Shown: piece after piece, positions 1-10,428 of the stretch
How the letters are laid out: every line of letters starts with the position of its first letter
How positions within the stretch are numbered: the stretch's first letter is position 1
Source: Porphyridium purpureum
Lineage: Eukaryota > Rhodophyta > Bangiophyceae > Porphyridiales > Porphyridiaceae
DNA length: 64,000 bases
Direction of reading: 5' to 3'
Assembly (NCBI GenBank): GCA_008690995.1
Contig: VRMN01000001.1
Span: forward strand, 1,612,001 to 1,676,000
Notes under the pieces: model-generated
Told to the model about the DNA's origin: nothing
The model's database searches: none
What the model saw: the letters and a program-made list of their open reading frames with translations, nothing else
Position numbers and translations under genes: made by a program

Positions 1-604
1 TGCGATCTTATATGGAGGTGTTCGGCGCCTACCTTCGCAAAGGTGGTCGTGCGACACTAGGATGAATCCTAGTGAAGGCTGACCGTTACGGCTCTTGCCT
101 ACTAATACGTGCTAAGGCAGAGAGCGAGTCCGCCGTCAAGGCCTAGGCCTATCGTACAGCCAAGACTGAGACCCGCTTCCACCCGTCGCACCCTCCGGAT
201 CGACTTACTCGAACCCCCTTACCCGCAGACTCTCCCACCCAGGCAACCCCGGAGAAGCTCTAAGAGAACCTTAGAGCAACCCCAGGTAACCAGCGATGAT
301 ACCAAATGTTACCAATGCTGTGCCTTTATTCTCTGCGTCTTCTTTCTTACCTCTTCTCTCTCCGAGCAAGACCTGACCGGCTAGTCCGGGCAGGCGCGTC
401 GCCTTTTTATACCCTTACTTCCGCCAGGGACAGCAAGGCGCCAAGAGAAATGACAATGCAAATCATTGGCATTTCTGCGCGCGTCTAGAAGGTTCTGGAA
501 CCTCTAGAAGCTTCTAGAAACGGTTAAACGGTCTACCGGTTTAACGGCTTACCGGTTTCGGATTAACCGAACCGTTCTAGGTGACTGGGGTCGAACGGAT
601 AACA
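1..604 (-). repeat. LTR of the Ty3 element (3' copy relative to transcription)
   Basis: This is a direct repeat of 4596-5194. On the minus strand it carries a TATA-like TATAAAAAG near 403-411 and an AATAAA-type signal near 326-331. A dense cluster of AACGGT/ACCGGTTTA words lies at about 517-577, close to the U3 end. The window's first base coincides with the outer edge of the repeat. Confidence 0.92.
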
Positions 605-3600
605 CCTTCACTCGGTGGAAACCGAGGATCCCTTCCATATACCACTTTGAACGGCGCGAATCCAGTGGCACTGCTTGGTGCAGAGTTGTACGCAAACTCA
701 TACAACGGCAAGTCTCGCACCCAGCCACTATTCGTCGCCATCAACTTGAGCATTTCCCGAATCACGCGGTTCACTCGCTCAGTTTGGCCATCTGTCTGCG
801 GGTGGTTGGCGGTAGACATAGCCAACTTCATACCCACCCGCTTGCTCAGCTGCTGCCAAAACGTTGACGTAAACAGCGGATCTCGGTCCGATACAATTGA
901 CTTGGGGTATCCGAAACGGCTCACGACGTGCTTCACGAACAAGTCAGCACAACGTTTTGCTGTCAAGTCCTTGCGCGTCGGGATAAACAGCGCCATCTTC
1001 GAATATCGATCCACCACAGTCATGATTGCATCACAGCTGCCTTCGCTCCGAGGCAGCTCCGTCACGAAGTCCATCGAGATGTCGACCCCAGGTCCTTCTG
1101 GGATCGACAAGGGCTTCAGCTTTCCAAACGACCGATTCTCTGACTTTGTCACTTGGCATGCGTGACAAGTCTTCACAAAACGGCTCACGTCTCGCTTCAT
1201 CTTTGGCCAGTAGAAGCGAGTCATCAAAGACGCATGAGTTGTGTCCGCTCCACGGTGCCCTGCTGTCGGGATATCGTGGTGGAGTTGCATGACACGCTCT
1301 CTGAACTTCCTCGGCACGCAAACGCGATTCCTCAAGTACAAGAGCCCAGCTTCGGTTCGAAAACCCTGGTGGGTCGGTAAATCTCCCATCAAAGTACCAA
1401 AGTCTGGGTCACTCGAGTACGAACCCACGAATGCCTGGAAACCCGTACCAAATTCATCACACCGAACTTGGTACTCTAGCGCGTGCAACTCCGGCTTCCT
1501 CGACAAAGCATCGGCTACCACGTTCGACTTTCCCTTCACATAGTCGATTGTGATATCAAACTCGGCTAAAAAGTCCAGCCACCGTGCTTGCCGGCCATTC
1601 AGCTCCTTCTGCGTCATCAAATGTTTCAACGCCTCATGATCTGTGTGAAGCACAAACTTTGCCCCGTACAGATAAGGTCGAAACTCTCGCAGACAGTGAA
1701 TGACGGCCATGGGCTCACCTTCATAGCTGCTGTACCTGGTCTCTCGGTCCAGCAGCTTCCTCGACGTAAACGCGACCGGTCTGCCTTCCTGTGCCAGCCA
1801 TCCCCCCACCGCGACTTCAGAGCGGTCCGTGTACACCTCAAATGGCTTTTCAGGGTCTGGCAAGGCCAACACCGGCGCTTCCGTCAACATCCCGACAATC
1901 TTCTTGAAGGCCGATTTGCCTTCATCTCCCAGTTCGATCAGCTGCTTCTTCGACTTTGCGTTCTGCAACAGCGAAGTCAGCGGCGCCACGACGGTAGAGT
2001 ATCCTTTGACAAACCTGCGAAACCAGCTTGTCATTCCCAAAAAGGATCTCAACTCCGTCACCGTCTTTGGCACTGGCCAATCTCTCAAAGCTTCCACCTT
2101 CCGTGGATCCATCTTCACGCAACCGTTGCCGACAATGTTCCCCAGGTATTCGACTTCAGAAACGAAAAAGCTGCACTTCTTGCGCTTCAAACGATACCCT
2201 GCCTTTTGCAAGCGCGACAACACTTCCTTCAGGACCTCGCCGTGCGACTGCCTATCCTTGGTAAAGACCAAAATATCGTCCAAGTAGACAATGACGGTCT
2301 TGTCCAGCAGATCTGCAAACAGCTCGTTCATGGCCCTCTGAAAAGTTGCCGGCGCGTTGCAAAGACAAAACGGCATCACACGGAACTCGAACTGTCCGTA
2401 CCTGGTCTGGAACGCGGTCTTCGGCACGTCCTCTCTCCGAACACGCAACTGGTGGTATCCCGATGCCAAATCCAACTTTGAGAAACAGTGAGCTGCGCCC
2501 AGTCGATCCAGCAACTCATCCATGTTCGGCAACGGATACCGGTCCTTCACAGTTGCGTCGTTCAACGCCCGATAATCAACGCACATCCTCATGCTGCCGT
2601 CTTTCTTCTTCACGAACAGCACGGGTGCTCCAAACGGGCTCTGACTCGGCTGGACGAATCCTTTGTCCAGCAAGTCATCCAAAGTCTCTCGGAGGACTTT
2701 CAACTCCGCAGGGCTCAGTCGGTAGACCCTGCCCACTCTCACAGGCTTCTCATCTTTCAGCCTAATCACATGCTCCACTGTTCGGCTCTCAGGCAGCCCA
2801 CGTGGCTCCTCGAACAGATTTTCGAAATCCTTGAGCATCTTTCTCACAGAGTCAGCTTCTTTGCGCTCCACTGAACAGGGCTTCTCCCTTCCTTTCAGCA
2901 CGCCGAGGTAGCACTCTTCTACCTCCTGACTCTTCAACAGCCGACGGAGCTCTTTCCGTGGCACCAGCATCTGCGTCATGCTCCAGGCCTTTTTCTCTCC
3001 GTAGGCCAACATGCCAGACTGCCAATCAATCACTGGGTTCTCCCGCTTCAGCCACTCCATGCCCAAGATTGCGTCTTGTCCCGCAATCCGGCAAATGGCA
3101 AAGGTAGCGGTCCCTGAGTACCCATCGCTCAGTTCAAACTTGACATTGGAAACTTCTCCGGCTGTTTCCAATACAGACCCATCCGCTAGGGTCACATGAT
3201 CTCTCTTCCACGACGCCTTCTGCTTCAGGCCGTCGGATTTCAGCACAAAGTCCACGCTCATAAAGTTGTCCGTCGCGCCACTGTCAATCAAAAACGTGGC
3301 CTCTCCGTCGGACTTGTGCACTTTTCCTCGAACTCGAAGAAGCATGGCAGCTCCCATCCCTCCAAGTTCCTTGATCACGGGCTGATTTGCGCTCGAGTTT
3401 CGCCCACAAGGTGTCGGACAGCCAGACCTTGGCTTACCAAGGCCACCACAGCGGTCTTCATTACCGCCCCTAGAGGTCTCGTAACGTGTGCGAGCCTCCT
3501 TTCCCTCTGACTGTCCGAGGAACCTCTCTACTCGAGCTCCTCGTTTTTTGACTCCAGCGAGTCTCCCTCCAGCTGCTGGATAGTCTTCCTTGCCTCGGGA

Positions 3601-3642
3601 CACTTCCTCGCGATGTGTCCCGGCCTTCCACAATTCCAGCAT
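577..3642 (-). CDS. pol: Ty3 element pol (protease, RT, RNase H, integrase)
   Basis: One long frame holds an aspartic protease (LIDSGATDNF), a reverse transcriptase with YLDDILVF, RNase H, a HHCC zinc-binding integrase N-terminus (HH...CHAC) and an integrase core ending near the conserved HPQTDGQTERVNR. RT and RNase H precede integrase, which places it in Ty3/gypsy rather than copia. No chromodomain is visible after the integrase. The frame ends just inside the LTR. Confidence 0.92.
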   Translation of the reverse strand: MLELWKAGTHREEVSRGKEDYPAAGGRLAGVKKRGARVERFLGQSEGKEARTRYETSRGGNEDRCGGLGKPRSGCPTPCGRNSSANQPVIKELGGMGAAMLLRVRGKVHKSDGEATFLIDSGATDNFMSVDFVLKSDGLKQKASWKRDHVTLADGSVLETAGEVSNVKFELSDGYSGTATFAICRIAGQDAILGMEWLKRENPVIDWQSGMLAYGEKKAWSMTQMLVPRKELRRLLKSQEVEECYLGVLKGREKPCSVERKEADSVRKMLKDFENLFEEPRGLPESRTVEHVIRLKDEKPVRVGRVYRLSPAELKVLRETLDDLLDKGFVQPSQSPFGAPVLFVKKKDGSMRMCVDYRALNDATVKDRYPLPNMDELLDRLGAAHCFSKLDLASGYHQLRVRREDVPKTAFQTRYGQFEFRVMPFCLCNAPATFQRAMNELFADLLDKTVIVYLDDILVFTKDRQSHGEVLKEVLSRLQKAGYRLKRKKCSFFVSEVEYLGNIVGNGCVKMDPRKVEALRDWPVPKTVTELRSFLGMTSWFRRFVKGYSTVVAPLTSLLQNAKSKKQLIELGDEGKSAFKKIVGMLTEAPVLALPDPEKPFEVYTDRSEVAVGGWLAQEGRPVAFTSRKLLDRETRYSSYEGEPMAVIHCLREFRPYLYGAKFVLHTDHEALKHLMTQKELNGRQARWLDFLAEFDITIDYVKGKSNVVADALSRKPELHALEYQVRCDEFGTGFQAFVGSYSSDPDFGTLMGDLPTHQGFRTEAGLLYLRNRVCVPRKFRERVMQLHHDIPTAGHRGADTTHASLMTRFYWPKMKRDVSRFVKTCHACQVTKSENRSFGKLKPLSIPEGPGVDISMDFVTELPRSEGSCDAIMTVVDRYSKMALFIPTRKDLTAKRCADLFVKHVVSRFGYPKSIVSDRDPLFTSTFWQQLSKRVGMKLAMSTANHPQTDGQTERVNRVIREMLKLMATNSGWVRDLPLYEFAYNSAPSSATGFAPFKVVYGRDPRFPPSEGVIRSTPVT

Positions 3643-4334
3643 TTGAGCTCGCTTCGAACACGCCTCTGACCCTGCACATGTCCCAGCTCCATCGGGACGG
3701 GTCCTTCCTGCGCTGCACGACCGAAAAATGGCGTCCTCACACTTGAATCACGCACGCCGCGGGTCGCATGAATGGCGTCGTCCACGACCACCGCCACCTG
3801 CGCAGCCTCCGCAAACGTGCTCACTCCTCGCTTGTACACTTCTAAGCGGACCTCGGGCTTCAGACCCCTCACAAAGCGGTCCATCATTTCTGCGTCCGAC
3901 AAGTCCGGAATCACAAGTGCCGCGTCCTGAAAAGCCGCCACATACGCATGGGCCGGGCCTTTCTGCGAAAGACGCGTCAACTTGTCCCTTGCACGCCTGA
4001 TCGAATCCTGCGGCGTGAACCGAGCACTCACGAGGGCAGCGAAATCATTCCACGTCGTGGGGATCTCCTGCGGGTAGCGCTCGCAGTTCAGGACCCACCA
4101 ATGAAGCGCCTCTCCCTCGAAGTAGTCTGATGCCAAGTCCACAGCACGCCTCTCCGCAAGCAGACGTTTCTCCAAATCGTCCGGGTGGATGCTCTCCAAC
4201 AGCCGGCCCAAGATCTTCTTTCTCGCCTGGAACAACCACGTCTTCACAACCAGAAGGTCACGCTTCCCGTCGAACCTCATCTGACGGGCCTCCTTCGGGC
4301 CACGTGGTCCCAGCGTCTCCGAATCAATCTCCAT
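3528..4334 (-). CDS. gag: Ty3 element gag (capsid and zinc-knuckle nucleocapsid)
   Basis: The protein is 268 residues. It has a retrotransposon-gag-type helical region with the motif MDRFVRGLKPEVRLEV in the middle, and one CCHC zinc knuckle (CWNCGRPGHIARKC) near the C-terminus. The reading frame overlaps the start of pol by about 115 bases in another frame, as in Ty3 families that make Gag-Pol by programmed frameshifting. Its core closely resembles the gag of the copia-type element at 10429-11181. Confidence 0.88.
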   Translation of the reverse strand: MEIDSETLGPRGPKEARQMRFDGKRDLLVVKTWLFQARKKILGRLLESIHPDDLEKRLLAERRAVDLASDYFEGEALHWWVLNCERYPQEIPTTWNDFAALVSARFTPQDSIRRARDKLTRLSQKGPAHAYVAAFQDAALVIPDLSDAEMMDRFVRGLKPEVRLEVYKRGVSTFAEAAQVAVVVDDAIHATRGVRDSSVRTPFFGRAAQEGPVPMELGHVQGQRRVRSELKCWNCGRPGHIARKCPEARKTIQQLEGDSLESKNEELE

Positions 4335-4595
4335 GCTTTCTGGACTAAAGCACGCTCAACGACGACAACGACACAAACAGCAAGCCTCCGATGCTCACTT
4401 TCTCCAACAGCTGCGCGCACCACGAACGGGCTCGGTCGCCCTCACGAACACAAACCGACACACGAAGCTGTCCTCTCACGCACACACACGCACAGCAATC
4501 TTCTCACGCACACACAACAAAGCACACAGCAATCCTCCTCTGTTGCGCTGGATGGGGAGCGGCCCGGGCCTTTGCACTGGGGCGGGGATTATAGA

Positions 4596-5194
4596 TGCGA
4601 TCTTGTATGGAGGTGTTCGGCGCCTACCTTCGCAAAGGTGGTCGTGCGACACTAGGATGAATCCTAGTGAAGGCTGACCGTTACGGCTCTTGCCTACTAA
4701 TACGTGCTAAGGCAGAGAGCGAGTCCGCCGTCAAGGCCTAGGCCTATCGTACAGCCAAGACTGAGACCCGCTTCCACCCGTCGCACCCTCCGGATCGACT
4801 TACTCGAACCCCCTTACCCGCAGACTCTCCCACCCAGGCAACCCCAGAGAAACTCTAAGAGAACCTTAGAGCAACCCCAGGTAACCAGCGATGATACCAA
4901 ATGTTACCAATGCTGTGCCTTTTACTCTGCTTCTTCTTACCTCTTCTGTCTCCGAGCAAGACCTGACCGGCTAGTCCGGGCAGGCGCGTCGCCTTTTTAT
5001 ACCCTTACTTCCGCTAGGGACAGCAAGGCGCCAAGAGAAATGACAATGCAAACCATTGGCATTTCTGCGCGCGTCTAGAAGGTTCTGGAACCTCTAGAAG
5101 CTTCTAGAAACGGTTAAACGGTCTACCGGTTTAGCGGCTTACCGGTTTCGGACTAACCGAACCGTTCTAGGTGACTGGGGTCGAACGGATAACA
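4596..5194 (-). repeat. LTR of the Ty3 element (5' copy relative to transcription)
   Basis: This is the second copy of the repeat at 1-604, with the same TATA-like box (about 4993-5001) and the same ACCGGTTTA cluster (about 5107-5166). It should drive the minus-strand gag that begins at 4334. No standard TGG-type primer binding site is evident directly inside it. Confidence 0.92.
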
Positions 5195-8100
5195 TTGTCT
5201 CTACGCAGGAAAACTCTCTGCTTCATCTCTACTCGTGTTTCCAAAAGGGCGGCTTTCTGCTTCAGTGCTTCGTCTCCGCACAAGAGCAGGTCATCAACGT
5301 ACACACCAACAAAACCGCTCTCCTTTTCGTCTTTCGCACAAGTGAACAAACACGGATCAGTACTGACGGAGAAACCAGTCTGCGTCAGGATCGACAAGAT
5401 GCTTTTCGACCAATAAGTTGGCGCATCCACCAATCCATAGAGAGGTAACCGCAGTTTCCACATAACGCCAGAAGCATTTACTGCAGTCCACTCTCGAGGC
5501 GGCACTACATAAATGTCCCTATTCAGCTCCCACAGGGATTGCAGAAACGCCTGGTCGGCGTCTTCGACCCACAGGTCCCAGTCTTTCCGCTCCGCTTTGC
5601 TCATCAAGATCATGCGTACAGAGCTCGTTCTCAGAGTAGGTGCGTTTGACACAAAGAGTTCCTTATCCTTGTCCATGTTGCCAAGTACGGTGAGGCGCGC
5701 TTTCATGCGGTCTGGCTTCACCTTCAACACCCACTTCGTGCGCAAGATTACACTTCCGTGCGGCACCTGCTCAGCGGGGACCAGGTCCCACACATGCCTG
5801 CGTTCGAGGCCTTCTAGCTCAATGCGCTTCGCGTCGTCCCATCTTTCGTCATCTTTCTCTGGCTGCCCCTGTTCCAGATACACAGACTCCGGTCGATCAA
5901 ACCCGTGCGCCGGTTCTCGGTATGGCCGAACAACAGCGACGGAGAATTTGAGGTTCTTTCCATTATCATCCACCACGGCCACGTTCGATGTGTAGTCAAT
6001 CTCTTTCAGGGCATAGGGTCCTTCCCACAAGCGCCTGCGGAATCTGTAGACCTTGACACGATCACCAGGCTTCATCACTCGCTCGGCAGGGTACCTTGAG
6101 GACAGAGCCATACTCAGGCGACGCCGCGCAATCAAGACCTCGTACTCAGTTCTTGCAAACCGCATCACTTCCATTCTCGCGCGCTGATCCGGGCATCCCA
6201 TAATGTTGGAACCAATCGGCGTACGCGGCGTGCATCCAAACACCAGTAAAGTCGGTACGAGACCGTCTGCGTTCATTGAATCGTTCATGGCTTTGGTTGC
6301 GAGTCCAAGTACATCGTCGTCACCAAGACCACTACTGCTCCGCTCCGACTTCAATTTGTTGAGAATCTGTTTCAGCGGCCCGTGCGCTTGCTCACCACGC
6401 CCCATCTGCCACGCACCTTCGATCCCGGCCGTCTCCACACACACCCCCATAGAATTCATCATAGCCACAAAATGCATGTTCACAAACTCGGTACCCATAT
6501 CTACTTTCACAACCTCTGGCAATCCACTCGTGTGTGTCACCCATTCTTTGAGGAACGCAGCAGTCACGTCCTTGGCTGACTTGCTATTAACGTAGCATGC
6601 GAGGGTGTATCCTGTGTCCTTGCATATCATTTGCAGGATTGCTTTGTCACTCGGTCGCTCAGAGAACATGACATCCATTATTACAGTATGGTTAAATCTA
6701 ATCTCGTCCGGCCATCTTGCAGCTACTGCTGGGCGCAAAGGCTTTTGCTCTTGCTCTTCACAGACTCGACATTCCGTTCTCGCCCGCCCCAATTTCTCGG
6801 CTAGCTCTCGCAGTTCATCTTCGTTCATCGTCGGGTCTGCTTTCTTGACTAACTCCAAGACGCGCGTTCCGGTCAGATGACCAAAGCGTCGATGCAGCTT
6901 GGTAGCCTCAACCATGGTATAGAATGACTCAATGTCATTGAGTGACACTAGGTGTCCATTTTTCCTTGTCAATGTCACAGTGTCTCCATTCGGATACTTC
7001 AGCGTCGGTTTCTCACCTACACTGAGCGTGACGCCCTCCAGCGCATCCATACTCATCAAGAATGGCAACGCCTTGTCCGTCTTCTTGTCATTCACCACAT
7101 GCGAGTCAAATTCCACCATACCAGCCGCGTCATCTGTTGGCACCCGCACCCGCACGACTCCGATCGAGTCAAGCACGGTTTGGCCGAAGCGAAAGCTGAC
7201 CGGCTCGCCTTTTCTGATATGCACTGGATTTCGCCTCTTGTAGGCTTCCAAACTCCGCAAGCCCACCACTGAGCGTGGAGCTCCAGTGTCGACACAAAGC
7301 GACATTGTCTGTCGACTCAACTTGGCACCACGGCTCGTAGCGAAGAATACCTCAACTTCGTCCTCATCCTCTGAATCCACGAAATGAGTGTCAAAGGCTT
7401 TGGCCTCCTTTTCACGCTCCGATGCGTCCGCGCTCATCTCGTCATTCTCGGCCTCGTCTACTGTGGTATCGCGCAAGAGCTCCGCCAGTCTCACATCGTC
7501 CTCCACTGTGGCCTTCGGGCACGCCCTCATGAGATGCCACTCCGACGAGCAAATGTTGCATTTCAGGGTCTTACCGTCTCGCCCTGTCCGATTTTTCTTC
7601 CGCTCGTAACGATTCGCCGTCCAGAAGGTGTCACTTTTATCGACCCGCTCCGCCGATGCCGCCAATTTGAGACGCGTGATCGCTTCCTGACTTGTCTTGG
7701 GCGGATTATACCATAGCGCTCTGCTGAAGCTTTCCCCTTTGACCGCCCGCTTCAACGTTATCAACAGATTCTTATCGCTCTGCAAATCACGGTCCAGCTG
7801 ATTCTGCAATGTCGTAGCGGTGGCCATCAGTCGTTCCAGCAGCTTGGTATCGGGCTCGTCGGGGTGCTCACGTCGGAAGGAGTCCAACGAAAGGTTTGTC
7901 CACGCAGTCTCCAGACTGTCCTTCTGATCCTCACCCACAAAACGTTCCCGCAACCTTTTCCACACGTCGCCAATGCTCGCAAACTGATTCCTCTCCTTTA
8001 TAAATAACTGGCGCGCGGCGCCTCCCAGGACCATGTGCACCGCGCTCAAAGCGGTCGCTGCATTCACACCCGCCAGGTCGCAATTCATTCGAAAGTCTTG

Positions 8101-9349
8101 CTCACACAGCTGAATGTCACAGTGCTCAGACCCATCAAACTTTGTTGCTTTCTCCAGATACCGCGCCAATGTTGCCGCTCCACGGTCTACCGTACGAACC
8201 AGTCGTCCACTTGCCACACTGTCATCATCAGGTATCATTCTTTTCAAGACGTTAATGTACCGCTCGTTGCTGTCGAAGTCCAAGCCTCCCTGACGTTTCA
8301 GGAAGAGAGCGACTTCACGCTGCTTTGCACACGAAAGGCCATCAATCATTTTCCTTGATGCTGACAAAGCAAATTCATCCAGCAAGTTTGGTCCGCTCAT
8401 CAAGTCCAGTACCGACCGTTTCAGCTCTTCCCATTCCGCAAGCGCGTGCTCGTCACTTGGTGTGGCGGTCTGCGAGGCAAGTCCAATGCTTGCAGCACCA
8501 CTCGCACCAGCGTCTTGCGCCACAGACCCTGGTGGGCTTCCTGTTCCCGACCCCATTGCTTCTGCTTCCTCGGACGACGACGTATCTGGCATTCCGCTCT
8601 GTCTCGGCTGATCCCTCCGACGTTGCACAGCACCGCGCGTCTGCGTCATGTCCTTCCGTTTCCCTTTAAATCGCGATTGTTGTAGGAAACGCCTTCCCAC
8701 TCTGTGTGCACCGCGTGTCACAGTCCCTCGACTGTACACACACGGTGCTCACCTCCTGTTCTTCCTTGCTGCCAAAGGACCGTTGTGCAGCTTCCCAACA
8801 CCTTGTAGGCTCTTTCTTCTTCGTCAACGGTGCCCTCTTTATTTCGGCTCACTCTAATCTAACACCTGTCGAACGTACTTTATATACCTTTCTGTCCAAA
8901 ACGGTCCGCTCGAGAAAACGCCCCCTCAGGCGCAAAAAACTCTGCGTCCGTTCCCGTCACGACCCCCTGGACGGTCGCACAACCGAATTATTGTGGGCCA
9001 CGACACTACTGTGCGCCCTCTTTCACGTCAGCAAGCTCTGGCGCGCCCTGTTCCTCATCAGCAGGTTCATTCGCGTGCGTTCGGCTCGACCCATTTGCAC
9101 GAAGTTCACACACCAGGCACATGACGGATTGACCTTTCGTGTTCCTATTTTTTATTTTTCGCTCATGTGTGCTCTTGCAAGATGGCGTGATCTTGCTGAC
9201 GAGACAGTACACGTGAGAGGAGAATGGCAAACCTCGACTGCCTGAAAGTGCACTCCTTAGTATTGGTTTGTTGGTACGTCGTATCGCACGCCAGTGCCTG
9301 CCGACGCTCGCATTGTGTACATTGAAGACATTAGTCACTGACGACAACA
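5195..9349 (-). mobile_element. Ty1/copia LTR retrotransposon, cut by the Ty3 insertion
   Basis: A long minus-strand frame (5195 to about 8650) carries gag with a zinc knuckle (CNICSSEWHLMRAC), protease (VDTGAPRSVVG), an integrase zinc finger and core, and a copia-type RT with YVDDLLLC. Integrase before RT is the copia order. The Ty3 element interrupts it after the RT active-site region, so the remainder and the second LTR must lie left of the window. The visible LTR lies right of about 8740, with minus-strand TATATAAAG near 8878-8886 and an AATAAA-type signal near 8833. Its outer edge at 9349 (TGTTGTCG on the minus strand) is a guess, because the partner LTR is not visible. It is broken by one large insertion and is older than that Ty3 copy. 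Confidence 0.85.
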
Positions 9350-10089
9350 TGCTCACGTGGGTCCAGACAATACCGACGAGGCATTCGCATCAAGCTTGAT
9401 TCCTGTTTGGACCGTCAAACAATTTACGTAGAATCGAGCCGCAATACGAGTGAATGGATGAAGCGTCACATGACAAGGTGAAGCCGCGCTGCTTTTTTTG
9501 CGCTGGAGGTGCTGATGCAGCGCACATTCAATACGTGTTCTTGGCATCTGGAACGGCATGAACATGGGAATGCCAAGTAATGGTCGTCCGTGCTTGCTCT
9601 TTCCCAGCGACACGATATGGCCTGAGATGTTTGCAAACTGTGAAGAGAACTTCGAAATCCTCGCGACGAGCTCGACGATGACCCGTGGGGGCGCCACGAT
9701 TGTACCCGCAATGACTCGAGGGGTCGTCACCAATGGGGGCGCCAAGGTGACGACCGGTACGCGTAGCGGACCACCACGTGCGCGCGCTGTGCGAGCCTCA
9801 GCCCACCTGGGTCCGGGGGCGCGAGGCCGAGATATAAAAGAGGTGCCTGTGTCTTTGTCGTGGTGCTTGTCTAGACTAGGAGGCAGAGATGAATCGGTCT
9901 TAAGGTATAAAGGCGGCTTTGGAATCAGAAAGTCATCATCTCTCGGTAAGGCGACAACGTGCACCATGGCATTCGTCTACGCTCATGCCCCCATTCATAA
10001 TCCTGGTTCACACAAACTAATCGTCGCCTAACTTGGTGCACATGTGCGCACGTGTGTCGACGCTTTGCCTTCACCGTTTTGAGATTCTA
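9350..10089. other. Flank between copia elements; TATA-type promoter, no clear gene
   Basis: A TATAAAAG box lies at 9833-9840 on the plus strand. Downstream at 9966-10031 a 21-codon frame begins Met-Ala-Phe-Val, a start seen in red algal plastid transit peptides, but it stops quickly. The next element is inserted at 10089/10090. The promoter could belong to a host gene whose remainder is lost or spliced. No protein family is recognisable. Confidence 0.35.
10085..10089. repeat. Target-site duplication (left), TTCTA
   Basis: TTCTA immediately precedes the left LTR and recurs at 16035-16039 directly after the right LTR. This fixes the element's ends. Confidence 0.85.
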
Positions 10090-10382
10090 CGGTAAAGAGT
10101 GCGGTTACAAAATCGAAAACGTAACGGAAGGAGGGACTGTTGACGGTCTCAGAGCAGCTTTATACGCTCTTGATTGTGAAGCCAAACGGTCACTACCCCT
10201 TGGGTCAGGACCGTCTGTGCACGACCATTCCAAGTTGAGGGATATATAACTAGCACGTAGCACAGCCTCCTATCTAGTCCGACAATAAAGAGAGAAGGGC
10301 AAGAGACAAGCCCAGTTAAAAGCATTCACAAAACCCCTGCACTAAGGAGCAGGGTATTGGAGTGGCGACGCTCTCTTCACAG
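10090..10382 (+). repeat. Left LTR of the copia-type element
   Basis: It appears identical to 15742-16034 by eye. It contains TATATA at 10243-10248 and an AATAAAG polyadenylation-type signal near 10285. An apparent TGTTGACG start at 10138 is not the true edge, because the identity runs 48 bp further left and the TTCTA duplication fits only the longer unit. Confidence 0.9.
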
Positions 10383-10428
10383 TGGTATTATCGCGTAATT
10401 CGAGACGAGGGATTAAGAGCCTTTCAGG

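Larger units (their letters stand above)
1..5194 (-). mobile_element. Ty3/gypsy LTR retrotransposon, looks whole
   Basis: Two long direct repeats (1-604 and 4596-5194) enclose gag and pol read on the minus strand. The domain order is gag with a CCHC zinc knuckle, protease, reverse transcriptase, RNase H and integrase, which is the Ty3 order. Each LTR starts TGTTATCC and ends GATCGCA on the minus strand, so it has TG...CA ends. The repeats differ by roughly ten substitutions and one short length change, which suggests a fairly young insertion. No clear break was seen. It is inserted in a copia element, whose reading frame stops at 5195. The outer left flank lies outside the window, so a target duplication (expected TTGTC, 5195-5199) cannot be confirmed. 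Confidence 0.93.

Noticed and set aside
517-604. A tRNA-like segment (GTGACTGGGGTCGAACGG) in the Ty3 LTR
   Set aside because: It recalls a T-arm, but no matching acceptor, D or anticodon arms can be drawn, and it lies at the LTR terminus.
1588-2481. A 297-residue plus-strand frame inside the Ty3 element
   Set aside because: It is antisense to RT and RNase H and is explained by the pol gene.
10138-10381. A 244-bp LTR with TGTT...ACA ends in the copia-type element
   Set aside because: Identity between the two copies continues 48 bp further left, and only the 293-bp unit is flanked by the TTCTA duplication.
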